The notes under the pieces are model-generated. The model saw only the letters and a list, made by a program, of their open reading frames with translations. It was not told the DNA's origin and did no database searches. From NCBI GenBank assembly GCA_052388275.1, contig JBQTII010000103.1, forward strand, positions 1-6,339: a DNA stretch of 6,339 bases, written 5' to 3'. The stretch is from JBQTII01 sp052388275 (GTDB lineage Bacteria > Actinomycetota > Actinomycetes > Sporichthyales > Sporichthyaceae). A program made the position numbers and the translations under genes. Positions 1-5,549 of this stretch are shown in pieces; position 1 is the stretch's first letter; every line of letters begins with the position of its first letter.

Positions 1-201
1 GCCGTCGCCGCCGAGCCCGACTCCGCCGACGACGACCTCCCCGGTTGGGCTCTCCCATTCGGCTTCATCGCCATCGCCGCCGCCGCCGGCCTTGGCGTCG
101 CCGCGATGGACCGCCGCCGCCGCACGAGCCCTGCGTCGCGGCCGAAGGGGGGGTGGCAATCGCTCCCACCCCTTCGGACGTCAGCGGTGCGTCAGCGGTA
201 G
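1..201 (+). CDS. C-terminal end of a membrane-anchored protein (5' end outside window)
   Basis: This frame is open from the first base to a TAG stop and has strongly C/G-biased third codon positions, as expected for a real high-GC gene. The visible 66 residues begin with an acidic, Ala/Asp-rich stretch. A single hydrophobic segment follows at about visible residues 16-36 (WALPFGF...GLGVAAM), then a DRRRR cluster and a basic, Pro/Ser-rich tail. By the positive-inside rule this resembles the C-terminal anchor of an exported protein, with the bulk outside and the Arg-rich tail in the cytoplasm; that topology is inferred. Many actinobacterial surface proteins end this way, so the family cannot be named. 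A second frame is also open through this region (from about 92) but has poorer codon bias. Confidence 0.55.
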   Translation, partial: AVAAEPDSADDDLPGWALPFGFIAIAAAAGLGVAAMDRRRRTSPASRPKGGWQSLPPLRTSAVRQR

Positions 202-318
202 GCCCTCGGCCGATCGGATGATTTCCGGACCGGGAGCGCGGTTTTGCCCCGCGCGGTGGATCGGATGTGCCCGAGGCTGCGTCTCACTCTCACCACGACA
301 GCATGAGAGGGACAGACG
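202..318. other. Intergenic region between the membrane-protein tail and the 96-residue gene
   Basis: This is a 117-nt non-coding stretch. It contains a 6-bp GC hairpin (GCGCGG at 236-241, CCGCGC at 249-254), which could be a weak terminator for the gene ending at 201. The nonamer GATCGGATG occurs twice, at 212-220 and 259-267. A 6-bp inverted repeat overlaps the ribosome binding site of the next gene. I could not identify a convincing -10/-35 pair. Confidence 0.4.
305..310 (+). promoter_or_regulatory. Ribosome binding site for the 96-residue gene
   Basis: GAGAGG lies 8 nt before the ATG at 319 and supports that start. It overlaps the right arm (TGAGAG, 304-309) of an inverted repeat whose left arm is CTCTCA at 287-292, so it could be partly masked in the transcript. 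Confidence 0.6.
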
Positions 319-609
319 ATGATCGCCGCGGCCAACCAGAGCAGCACCGCCAGCGTGTGCGAGCCCGTGCAGTTGACGGTGGCCGACCTCGCCGAGGCCT
401 TGTTCTGCTCGCCGCTGCAGCCCTCGCAGGCCGTGGACCCCGTCAAGGTGCGCGACGCGGTCGCGGCCAGCCTGCGCTGTCACCACGACGACGTCCGCGA
501 ATGCGCCGAAGAGTTGGCCGAGCGTTACGGCAAGGACCCCGAGAGCGCTTGCCTGCGGATGCGCTGGGCCCGGGCCACGGTGGCGGTGGCCTTCCCCGCC
601 GCCTGCTGA
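319..609 (+). CDS. Small Cys-rich protein of unknown function (96 residues)
   Basis: I do not recognise the function. The ATG start is supported by GAGAGG 8 nt upstream, and the frame has strong G/C third positions. The protein looks soluble and mostly helical: a short polar N-terminus, then 'LTVADLAEALFCSPLQPS' (residues 19-36), a helical segment through 'VRDAVAASLRCHHDDV', and 'CAEELAERYG' before a C-terminal helix. It has six cysteines (residues 14, 30, 54, 62, 78 and the last residue, 96) plus a His-His pair at 55-56, which is high for 96 residues. No CxxC pair is present, so a classical zinc ribbon or thioredoxin motif is unlikely. There is no signal peptide or membrane segment. It looks like a conserved actinobacterial small protein. 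It is monocistronic here, ending at the convergent hairpin at 623-658. Confidence 0.75.
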   Translation: MIAAANQSSTASVCEPVQLTVADLAEALFCSPLQPSQAVDPVKVRDAVAASLRCHHDDVRECAEELAERYGKDPESACLRMRWARATVAVAFPAAC

Positions 610-622
610 GCCTCCACGAGCT

Positions 623-658
623 ACCGAACCGTCGGGTGACCGCCCCCGACGGTTCGGT
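623..658. terminator. Perfect hairpin terminator between convergent genes
   Basis: ACCGAACCGTCGGG (623-636) is exactly complementary to CCCGACGGTTCGGT (645-658), giving a 14-bp stem with an 8-nt loop. It lies 13 nt after the plus-strand stop at 609 and immediately after the minus-strand stop at 662, so it can serve both convergent transcripts. There is no T tract on either side, which is common for actinobacterial hairpin terminators. Confidence 0.85.
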
Positions 659-661
659 GAG

Positions 662-1285
662 TTAAGGGGTGAGGTCGACGCCCAGTTCGCGCAATGCTGC
701 GCGGCACTGCTGCTCGTCGGTGAAGAGCACGCCGTGAATACCGAGTCGGGCCGCGGCTGCGATGTTCTCCGGGAAGTCGTCGATGAACACGATCCGCGAC
801 GGGGGCAGGTCGAGCCGCGCGATCAGCTCGAGGAAGATGCCCGCTTCGGGTTTTCGTTGCCCGACCACATAGGACGAGCAGTTCAGGTCGACCAGGTCGG
901 TGGGAAAACTGGTCGCCACCCACGGGGCCAACTCCCGGTAGATATTCGACACCAGGGCGATGCGCAGTCCGCGTTCCTTGCACTGCGCCATCAACGCGAG
1001 CATGCCCGCCTCCACGGCCCCGCCCATGACCGCACTCATCATCTGGGCGAGACGATCGGCCGGGACCCTGATGCCCTGGTCTGCTTCGATCTCCGCGACG
1101 GCGCCCACGCAGAAATCTGCGAACGGCAGGACGCCGGTCTCGCACTGGGCAAACAGGCTTCCGCCGCGAAAGCAGCCCATCGTGGTCGCCTCGCGCAGGC
1201 CGTACTCGGCGTCCACCTTCGCAAACTCACCGAGCGGGTTCGTGACCAGCACCCCGCCGATGTCGAACGCGAGCGCCTCGATCAC
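662..1285 (-). CDS. HAD-superfamily (HAD-IA type) phosphatase-like hydrolase
   Basis: This is a 207-residue cytosolic HAD hydrolase, probably a phosphatase of a small phosphorylated metabolite; the substrate is unknown. All four HAD motifs are present. Motif I is 'FDIGGVLVT' with nucleophile Asp8. Motif II is 'LVSN' (Ser113). Motif III is Lys145 in 'GQRKPEAGIF'. Motif IV is 'FIDD' (Asp169, Asp170). A helical cap sits between motifs I and II. The usual second Asp of motif I is Gly10. The FDxGG/FDxGN form is familiar in the HAD-IA/YihX-like group, so this does not by itself mean inactivity. I chose the GTG at 1285 because it overlaps the TGA of the upstream gene (GTGA, 4-nt overlap) and sits just before motif I. 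An in-frame ATG at 1360 would add 25 residues translated inside the neighbour. No strong ribosome binding site precedes the GTG, which fits translational coupling as last gene of the cassette. Confidence 0.88.
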   Translation of the reverse strand: MIEALAFDIGGVLVTNPLGEFAKVDAEYGLREATTMGCFRGGSLFAQCETGVLPFADFCVGAVAEIEADQGIRVPADRLAQMMSAVMGGAVEAGMLALMAQCKERGLRIALVSNIYRELAPWVATSFPTDLVDLNCSSYVVGQRKPEAGIFLELIARLDLPPSRIVFIDDFPENIAAAARLGIHGVLFTDEQQCRAALRELGVDLTP

Positions 1286-2364
1286 GCCCGGACGGGCGGC
1301 ACGCCCGCACGGATGAACTGGGCGCCGCGGAACACATCCACCTTGTGCATGGTGCCGCACTGGGTGAAGATCTCGAACTCGTTGCCCGCCGGATCCCGCA
1401 TGAGGGCGTACCAGTCCATCATGTTCGGGGTGATGGTCGGGGCGTCGGCGGAGAACTCGGCCTCCTGCAGGCTCGTCGCCATTCGTCCGGTGGGCCGCAC
1501 GACATCAGCGGTGAGCACCAACGAGTTGTCGAACTCCAGGCGGTAGGACAACGGAGCCATGCTGGCCTCCTTGCGATAATGCCCACCGATCAGTGGCGAG
1601 AGGGTGTGCGCATCGGAGTACCACCCGGCGACGGGCATCGGCGCGGGTTCGGGGAGCTCGTGGCTGCGCAGCGCGATGAAGGAGAAGACGCTGTCGTCGG
1701 GAAGCACTCCGCCGACCAGGTCCCAGCCGGTGTTCCACATCAGTTGCGTCTTACGCCTGCCCCAGCCTCGGTCGCGCCAGCCGAAGCCGGAGAACGGAAG
1801 CTCGGTGCCGTCGGCCTTCCAGGTCATGGTGCCTTCGGCGACGATGATCTGCTCGGTGTGGCAGTACACCTGCCCGACCTGGCCGCCCTGGGAACCCACC
1901 GCGTAGTAGCCCTGAAACATCGTGTCCCACAGGGGGGCGAAGTGCTTGCCCTTCACGGTGAGGTCGAAGCTCACCTCATCGAGGTCGGCCACCCAGCGCA
2001 GTTCGTGGTTGGAGTCCCACGAGAGGTTGACGACCTCGAGGCGGGTCAGGGAGTTGCCGATCTGTTTGTCATCGCGCTTGGTGTGAGTGCTCAGGCCGTC
2101 CTCGCGGCGGCTCTGCAGCGCTGACCTGTTCCCCTGGCCGACGCCGAGGGTGATCCGGGTAGCCGGTGACCGGTTCGCGCTCACCGTCATGTGCATGGCG
2201 ATGTTCGCGTTGAGTGCGGTGTCGCGCAGCGAGAAGAAGAAGGTCTCCTTCCACGGGAAGGACTCATCACCCCACGGGACGTGCAGTAACTCATCCTCCG
2301 GCCTGGGCTTCCACTCGGCGGGGTTGCTCGCGGGCCACAGGCTCGCGGGCGCGGTGATCGTCAT
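1282..2364 (-). CDS. DUF7064/AttH/CrtC-like (lipocalin-fold) protein
   Basis: This 360-residue protein resembles the DUF7064/DUF7065 group, related to AttH and hydroxyneurosporene synthase (CrtC) double-lipocalin folds. The main support is the signature 'GFGWRDRGWGRR' (residues 193-204), close to the group's G-x-RD-x-SWG-x-R motif, set in a beta-rich protein with many Trp/Tyr/Phe residues. The N-terminus contains 'WGDESFPWKETFFFSLRD', also typical of this type. No signal peptide or membrane segment is seen. CrtC hydrates a lipid-like polyene; a role here in binding or modifying a hydrophobic small molecule is inference. The ATG at 2364 is chosen because it lies one base after the stop of the upstream phosphotransferase-like gene and has GGAGAG (2370-2375) 5 nt before it; a longer in-frame start at 2532 would lie inside that neighbour. 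The C-terminal half ('MMDWYALMRDPAGNEFEIF') is less familiar to me. Confidence 0.75.
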   Translation of the reverse strand: MTITAPASLWPASNPAEWKPRPEDELLHVPWGDESFPWKETFFFSLRDTALNANIAMHMTVSANRSPATRITLGVGQGNRSALQSRREDGLSTHTKRDDKQIGNSLTRLEVVNLSWDSNHELRWVADLDEVSFDLTVKGKHFAPLWDTMFQGYYAVGSQGGQVGQVYCHTEQIIVAEGTMTWKADGTELPFSGFGWRDRGWGRRKTQLMWNTGWDLVGGVLPDDSVFSFIALRSHELPEPAPMPVAGWYSDAHTLSPLIGGHYRKEASMAPLSYRLEFDNSLVLTADVVRPTGRMATSLQEAEFSADAPTITPNMMDWYALMRDPAGNEFEIFTQCGTMHKVDVFRGAQFIRAGVPPVRA

Positions 2365-2365
2365 G

Positions 2366-3994
2366 TCAGCTCTCCGATCCGGCGGCGCGCTTGAGGATGG
2401 TGATGGTGCCTGCGTTGCCGTCGACCCGCACGAGGTCACCGTCGCAGAGCACCTTGGTTCCATTTCCTGTTCCGACCACGGCGGGCACCCCGATCTCGCG
2501 GGCCACGACGGCCGCGTGCGAGAGCAGACCACCGATGTCGGTCACCAGGGCCGAGGACACGTAGAGCACCGCGGCCCAGGATGGGTCTGTGGTGACGCAG
2601 ACCAGGATCTCGTCGGGTTCGATCTCGCTAAAGGCCGGGTCGTGCACGATGCGGACGGGTCCTTCGATCACACCGCCGCTGGCGCCGATGCCCTCGACGA
2701 CGTCTCCCTCGGCGCCCGCCTCGCTACCGGTGCCGAGTGGCTCCAGCTCGAACGGGGTCGGCACGCCGTCCCAGTGGGTGGGGATGTCGTGCCGCTTGAA
2801 CTCCTCGCGCTGGGCTCGCCGTTCGTCGGCCAGCGCCCTCATGTCTGCCGGGTACTGACCTCGCGTCAGTTCTTCGACCGTGAACAAGAAGACGTCTTCG
2901 CGATCGGCCAGTCGACCGTCGGCGCTCAGCAGGTCCCCGAGTCGGCGGGCGGAGCCACGCGCGATGTCCATCACCTGCAGGTAGGTCGCCTTCGCGACCC
3001 CCCGCAACGGGATCCGGGCCACCGCCATTTTCAGCACCAGTTTGGCACCGGCCCGCCGCGAGCGCGGCAGCTTGGCCAGCAGGTCCGCCTCAGCGGCGAT
3101 CCGCGCCCGCACTCGCTCGTCGGCCTGGACGTGCGGATCGGGCCGGCCGCGGTATTGCGCGGCCAGGCGCTCGATGGGCGAGGGGTCCTCCCGCCACGAG
3201 ACGCTGGACATCTCCCCCACCGAGGGGCCGTGGTAGCCGTGCCGGGAAAGGAAGCTCGCGAGATCGAGCTTGTCGTTACCGAGGCGCCACAGGTCGAAGA
3301 TGATCTCGGTCTCGGCGTGCGAGCCCTGACCGGCGGTGATCGCGTTGGCCTGGGCCGCGTCGAGACCGGCCTTGTTGATCAGGGTGAGCAACTGGTCGTA
3401 GACGCCCTGCACGCCGATGAACACGCCGCCGGCCTGGATCTTGATGGCCTCGGTGAACCGGTCGTCGGCCTCGGCCAACGTGGCGCGGGCACTCGCTTCG
3501 TCCATGGTGGCCAGTTTCGGCACGGTGGATTCCCACCAGGCGTGCATCGGTTCGGCCCGCGAGAGCACGTCCTTGCGGATCGTGATCATTTCCTTGGGCA
3601 TCCGCCGCAGTACGTGCCCCAGCCGACGCTTGGACCGGGCGAGCGGTACCCCCTCCGGCACCTCACCGAGCAGCTGCTTGGCGATGGCATCCGGCCCGGA
3701 GCCAGGAAGCAGGCCGCCCATTTCGCAGAAGAAGTTCACGTTCAGCGCGGCGCGGCCATAGAAGATGCCGACGGTCCGCTTGTCCGGGTCGTCGTAGATC
3801 TTGACCTCGCTGCGGGGCAGCGCACCGAGCCGGACGAAACAGTCCCGGATGCCGAGGTCGGCCTTGCGCCACAGCGACCAGCCGAGGTGGCTGGCCACCC
3901 CGGGCAGTGCCTCGCCCAGGTTGGTCGTGCTCCAGAAGTGGCCGGGAGTGGATTCGGTATGCAGGGTTCCGGTGGGGTCAACCTGGATGGCCAT
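2366..3994 (-). CDS. PEP-utilising / rifampin-phosphotransferase-like protein lacking the ATP-grasp domain
   Basis: This 542-residue protein matches the C-terminal two-thirds of PEP synthase/rifampin phosphotransferase-type enzymes. Residues about 1-400 are the central substrate domain, opening with 'STTNLGEALPG', a typical start of that domain. Residues about 430-542 are the swivelling phosphohistidine domain, with 'GASGGVIEGPVRIV', 'ILVCVTTDPSW' and the signature 'GGLLSHAAVVARE'. The predicted phosphorylated residue is His493. The N-terminal ATP-grasp domain (about 300 residues), which would charge the histidine, is absent. The ATG has a good ribosome binding site (AAAGGA, 4002-4007) and the protein begins exactly at a domain boundary, so this looks like a natural half-enzyme, not a broken gene. 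Phenylphosphate synthase is a known precedent for splitting these domains between subunits. No ATP-grasp partner is in this window. It is the first gene of a cassette, with DUF7064 starting 1 nt after its stop. Confidence 0.88.
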   Translation of the reverse strand: MAIQVDPTGTLHTESTPGHFWSTTNLGEALPGVASHLGWSLWRKADLGIRDCFVRLGALPRSEVKIYDDPDKRTVGIFYGRAALNVNFFCEMGGLLPGSGPDAIAKQLLGEVPEGVPLARSKRRLGHVLRRMPKEMITIRKDVLSRAEPMHAWWESTVPKLATMDEASARATLAEADDRFTEAIKIQAGGVFIGVQGVYDQLLTLINKAGLDAAQANAITAGQGSHAETEIIFDLWRLGNDKLDLASFLSRHGYHGPSVGEMSSVSWREDPSPIERLAAQYRGRPDPHVQADERVRARIAAEADLLAKLPRSRRAGAKLVLKMAVARIPLRGVAKATYLQVMDIARGSARRLGDLLSADGRLADREDVFLFTVEELTRGQYPADMRALADERRAQREEFKRHDIPTHWDGVPTPFELEPLGTGSEAGAEGDVVEGIGASGGVIEGPVRIVHDPAFSEIEPDEILVCVTTDPSWAAVLYVSSALVTDIGGLLSHAAVVAREIGVPAVVGTGNGTKVLCDGDLVRVDGNAGTITILKRAAGSES

Positions 3995-4001
3995 GAACGC
4001 G

Positions 4002-4007
4002 TCCTTT
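4002..4007 (-). promoter_or_regulatory. Ribosome binding site for the phosphotransferase-like gene
   Basis: On the minus strand this reads AAAGGA, 7 nt before the ATG at 3994. It fixes the start and so supports the lack of an ATP-grasp domain as genuine. Confidence 0.7.
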
Positions 4008-4019
4008 GCGAGCTGCGGC

Positions 4020-4070
4020 GGGTCACCGGCATAGGAAATGGGTGCCGCCGACGCGGCCTGTCGGTGACCC
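4020..4070. repeat. Long inverted repeat in the leader of the phosphotransferase cassette
   Basis: GGGTCACCGGCA (4020-4031) and TGTCGGTGACCC (4059-4070) are complementary over 12 positions, with one G/T mismatch that is a wobble pair in RNA. A nested GCCGC/GCGGC hairpin (4044-4048 with 4053-4057) lies inside. The element is 69-119 nt downstream of the stop of the SAHH-like gene and 26-76 nt upstream of the ATG at 3994. It may be that gene's terminator, an operator for the cassette, or a leader RNA structure. There is no T tract on the minus strand after it. Confidence 0.6.
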
Positions 4071-4072
4071 TA
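4067..4072 (-). promoter_or_regulatory. Possible -10 element for the phosphotransferase cassette
   Basis: On the minus strand this reads TAGGGT, fitting the actinobacterial TANNNT -10 consensus. A TTGTGC lies 15 nt upstream as a poorly spaced -35 candidate. Transcription would start near 4060, giving a leader of about 65 nt, with the -10 overlapping one arm of the inverted repeat. This is weak evidence from consensus only. Confidence 0.2.
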
Positions 4073-4138
4073 ACCGCGCCCACGGGTGCACAACAGATCC
4101 TCAAGCGGGAGTTTCGCCGGTGAATGTGCCGTATTCCG

Positions 4139-5398
4139 TTAGGAACCCTGGTCCCAGGAGGAGAGGTAGGCCCGCTGCGCGTCGGAGGCGAGGTCGAGCC
4201 GCACTCCGAGCGAGGCGAGCTTGAGCGCCGCCACCTCGGCGTCGATGTCGGCCGGCACCGGATACACCCCCGCGTCGAGAGCGGTGCCGGCAAGCCAGGC
4301 GAGGACGAGGGCCTGGCCGGCGAACGACATGTCCATGACCGCGGCGGGATGCCCTTCGGCGGCCGCCAGGTTGACCACCCTGCCCTGTCCGAGCAGCAGC
4401 AGCCGCCGCCCGTCGTCCTGGACGAACTCCTCGACCTGCTCACGAACCACGTGCCGCGCCGTTGCCCCACGTTCGAGCGCCCGAACGTCGATCTCTACGT
4501 CAAAATGACCGGCATTGGCCAGCACCGAGCCGTCCCGCAGCAGTGGCAGGTGCTCGGCGCGCAGCACGTCCCGGTTGCCGGTGGCGGTGACCAGGATGTC
4601 GGCGCGCGGCGCGGCCTCGGCCATCGGAAGCACGGTGAAGCCCTCCATTGTCGCGACCAGCGCGCGGGCGGGAGCAATCTCGGTGACGATGACGTGCGCC
4701 CCCATCCCCCGAGCCCGTTCGGCGATGCCGTGGCCCACCGGCCCGAAGCCGGCCACGACCAGCGTTCGCCCGGCCAGTAGCACGTTGGTGGCGCGCATGA
4801 TCGCATCGATCGTGGACTGGCCGGTGCCGTAGCGGTTGTCGAACATCCGCCGGGTGCCGGTGTCGTTGACCGCGACGACGGGATGGCGTAGAGCTCCCTC
4901 GCGGGCGAGCTGGCGCAGCCGAATGACGCCGGTCGTCGTGCCCTCGCAGCCCCCGCGAACGCGGCCGAGCAGGTCCGTGCGCGCGGTGTGCAAGGTGGTG
5001 ACCAGGTCGCACCCGTCATCGAGGACCAGGTGCGGGCCGCCGCGATCTGAGGCAGCGTCAAGTGCGGCCGCGATGTGGGCGTAGTAGCCCGCCCGGTCGA
5101 CCCCACGCCGGGCAAAGACCGCGACGCCGCTGGTCACCAGCGCCGCGGCGACCTCGTCGGAGGTGGACAGTGGGTTCGAGGCGGCCAGCGCCACGGTCGC
5201 CCCGCCGGCCTGCAACACCTGCAACAGGTTGGCGGTCTCGGCGGTGACGTGCAGGCAGGCTGCCACCGACAGCGCGGCCAGCGGTTTCTCGGCCGCGAAG
5301 CGGCGTCCGATCTGGGCCAGCACGGGCATCCCCCGGGCCGCCCAGTCGACGCGTGCGGACCCCGGGCCTGCGAGCCCAGGATCCGCCACGTCGTACAA
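4139..5398 (-). CDS. Short (archaeal/Thermotoga-type) adenosylhomocysteinase-like protein with altered active site
   Basis: This 419-residue homologue of S-adenosylhomocysteine hydrolase belongs to the short form: no large insertions, and a 'YLSSWDQGS' tail in place of 'DHYRY'. Retained residues include 'ACLHVTAETA' (His50, Thr52, Glu54), 'LDDGCD' (Asp128), 'TTTGV' (154-158), Asn178, Asp187, Asn188, Rossmann motif 'GFGPVG' (217-222), Glu240, 'GHFDVEID' (His298) and 'EGHP' (His350). Two expected catalytic-site residues differ: Gly153 where Glu is normal (human Glu156) and Arg183 in 'NDTGTRRMFDN' where Lys is normal (human Lys186). Thr192 replaces the human Cys195, as usual in short forms. NAD binding is therefore likely, but ordinary hydrolysis is uncertain. 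I chose TTG at 5398: AGGAGA (5403-5408) lies 4 nt upstream, and the resulting 'MYDVADPGLA...WAARGMPVL' matches how short SAHHs begin. An ATG at 5461 would add 21 unrelated residues. Confidence 0.85.
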   Translation of the reverse strand: MYDVADPGLAGPGSARVDWAARGMPVLAQIGRRFAAEKPLAALSVAACLHVTAETANLLQVLQAGGATVALAASNPLSTSDEVAAALVTSGVAVFARRGVDRAGYYAHIAAALDAASDRGGPHLVLDDGCDLVTTLHTARTDLLGRVRGGCEGTTTGVIRLRQLAREGALRHPVVAVNDTGTRRMFDNRYGTGQSTIDAIMRATNVLLAGRTLVVAGFGPVGHGIAERARGMGAHVIVTEIAPARALVATMEGFTVLPMAEAAPRADILVTATGNRDVLRAEHLPLLRDGSVLANAGHFDVEIDVRALERGATARHVVREQVEEFVQDDGRRLLLLGQGRVVNLAAAEGHPAAVMDMSFAGQALVLAWLAGTALDAGVYPVPADIDAEVAALKLASLGVRLDLASDAQRAYLSSWDQGS

Positions 5399-5402
5399 CG
5401 AG

Positions 5403-5408
5403 TCTCCT
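5403..5408 (-). promoter_or_regulatory. Ribosome binding site deciding the TTG start of the SAHH-like gene
   Basis: On the minus strand this reads AGGAGA, 4 nt before TTG at 5398. The alternative ATG at 5461 is preceded by pyrimidine-rich CCTCCTCCGCC, with no Shine-Dalgarno match. Confidence 0.6.
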
Positions 5409-5479
5409 GACACTAAGTCAGACACAACTGGGGTCGGAAGCGGTGATCCGCCGGGATGCATCGCCAGGCGGAGGAGGAA

Positions 5480-5502
5480 GCGGGTACCGTTTTTGTACCC
5501 GC
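5480..5502 (-). terminator. Second hairpin after ahcY
   Basis: GCGGGTAC (5480-5487) and GTACCCGC (5495-5502) form a perfect 8-bp stem. The loop on the minus strand is AAAAACG. On that strand it is followed by the pyrimidine-rich TTCCTCCTCC. It lies about 48 nt beyond the ahcY stop and may reinforce the first hairpin or act in the leader of the SAHH-like gene. Confidence 0.5.
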
Positions 5503-5522
5503 GACAGACGACAACGCAGCGA

Positions 5523-5539
5523 GGCGCCCGGCGGGCGCC
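5523..5539 (-). terminator. First hairpin after ahcY
   Basis: GGCGCCC (5523-5529) and GGGCGCC (5533-5539) form a perfect 7-bp G/C stem with a 3-nt loop, 10 nt after the ahcY stop codon. This is the position and form of an actinobacterial terminator or attenuator lacking a T tract. Confidence 0.6.
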
Positions 5540-5549
5540 GCAGACGGCC

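Noticed and set aside
267..665. 132-residue plus-strand frame overlapping the Cys-rich gene
   Set aside because: It is rich in Arg/Gly/Ala with poor third-position bias, and it lacks a ribosome binding site. The 319 frame has both.
1286..1360. N-terminal extension of the HAD protein to an upstream ATG
   Set aside because: The 25 extra residues lie wholly within the preceding coding sequence and look non-homologous (Pro/Arg/His rich). The GTG overlapping the upstream TGA places the start just before motif I.
1282..1420. Glyoxalase/VOC-like ending ('LMRDPAGNEFEIF') in the DUF7064-like protein
   Set aside because: The phrase resembles the end of VOC domains, but I see no matching betaalphabeta-beta-beta modules or metal ligands. 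The RD-x-GWG-x-R motif and beta-rich length fit the lipocalin-like group better.
734..1546. 270-residue plus-strand open frame
   Set aside because: It runs antisense across the HAD gene and the end of the DUF7064 gene, has no recognisable motifs and no supporting start context.
2087..4123. 678-residue open frame on the plus strand
   Set aside because: It is antisense to the phosphotransferase-like and DUF7064 genes, which have clear family motifs, proper starts and ribosome binding sites. Its low-complexity Gly/Arg/His/Val composition is typical of a high-GC shadow frame.
5410..5415. Possible -10 (TAGTGT on the minus strand) just before the SAHH-like gene
   Set aside because: A transcript started from it would begin within or after the ribosome binding site at 5403-5408, and no -35 is convincing.
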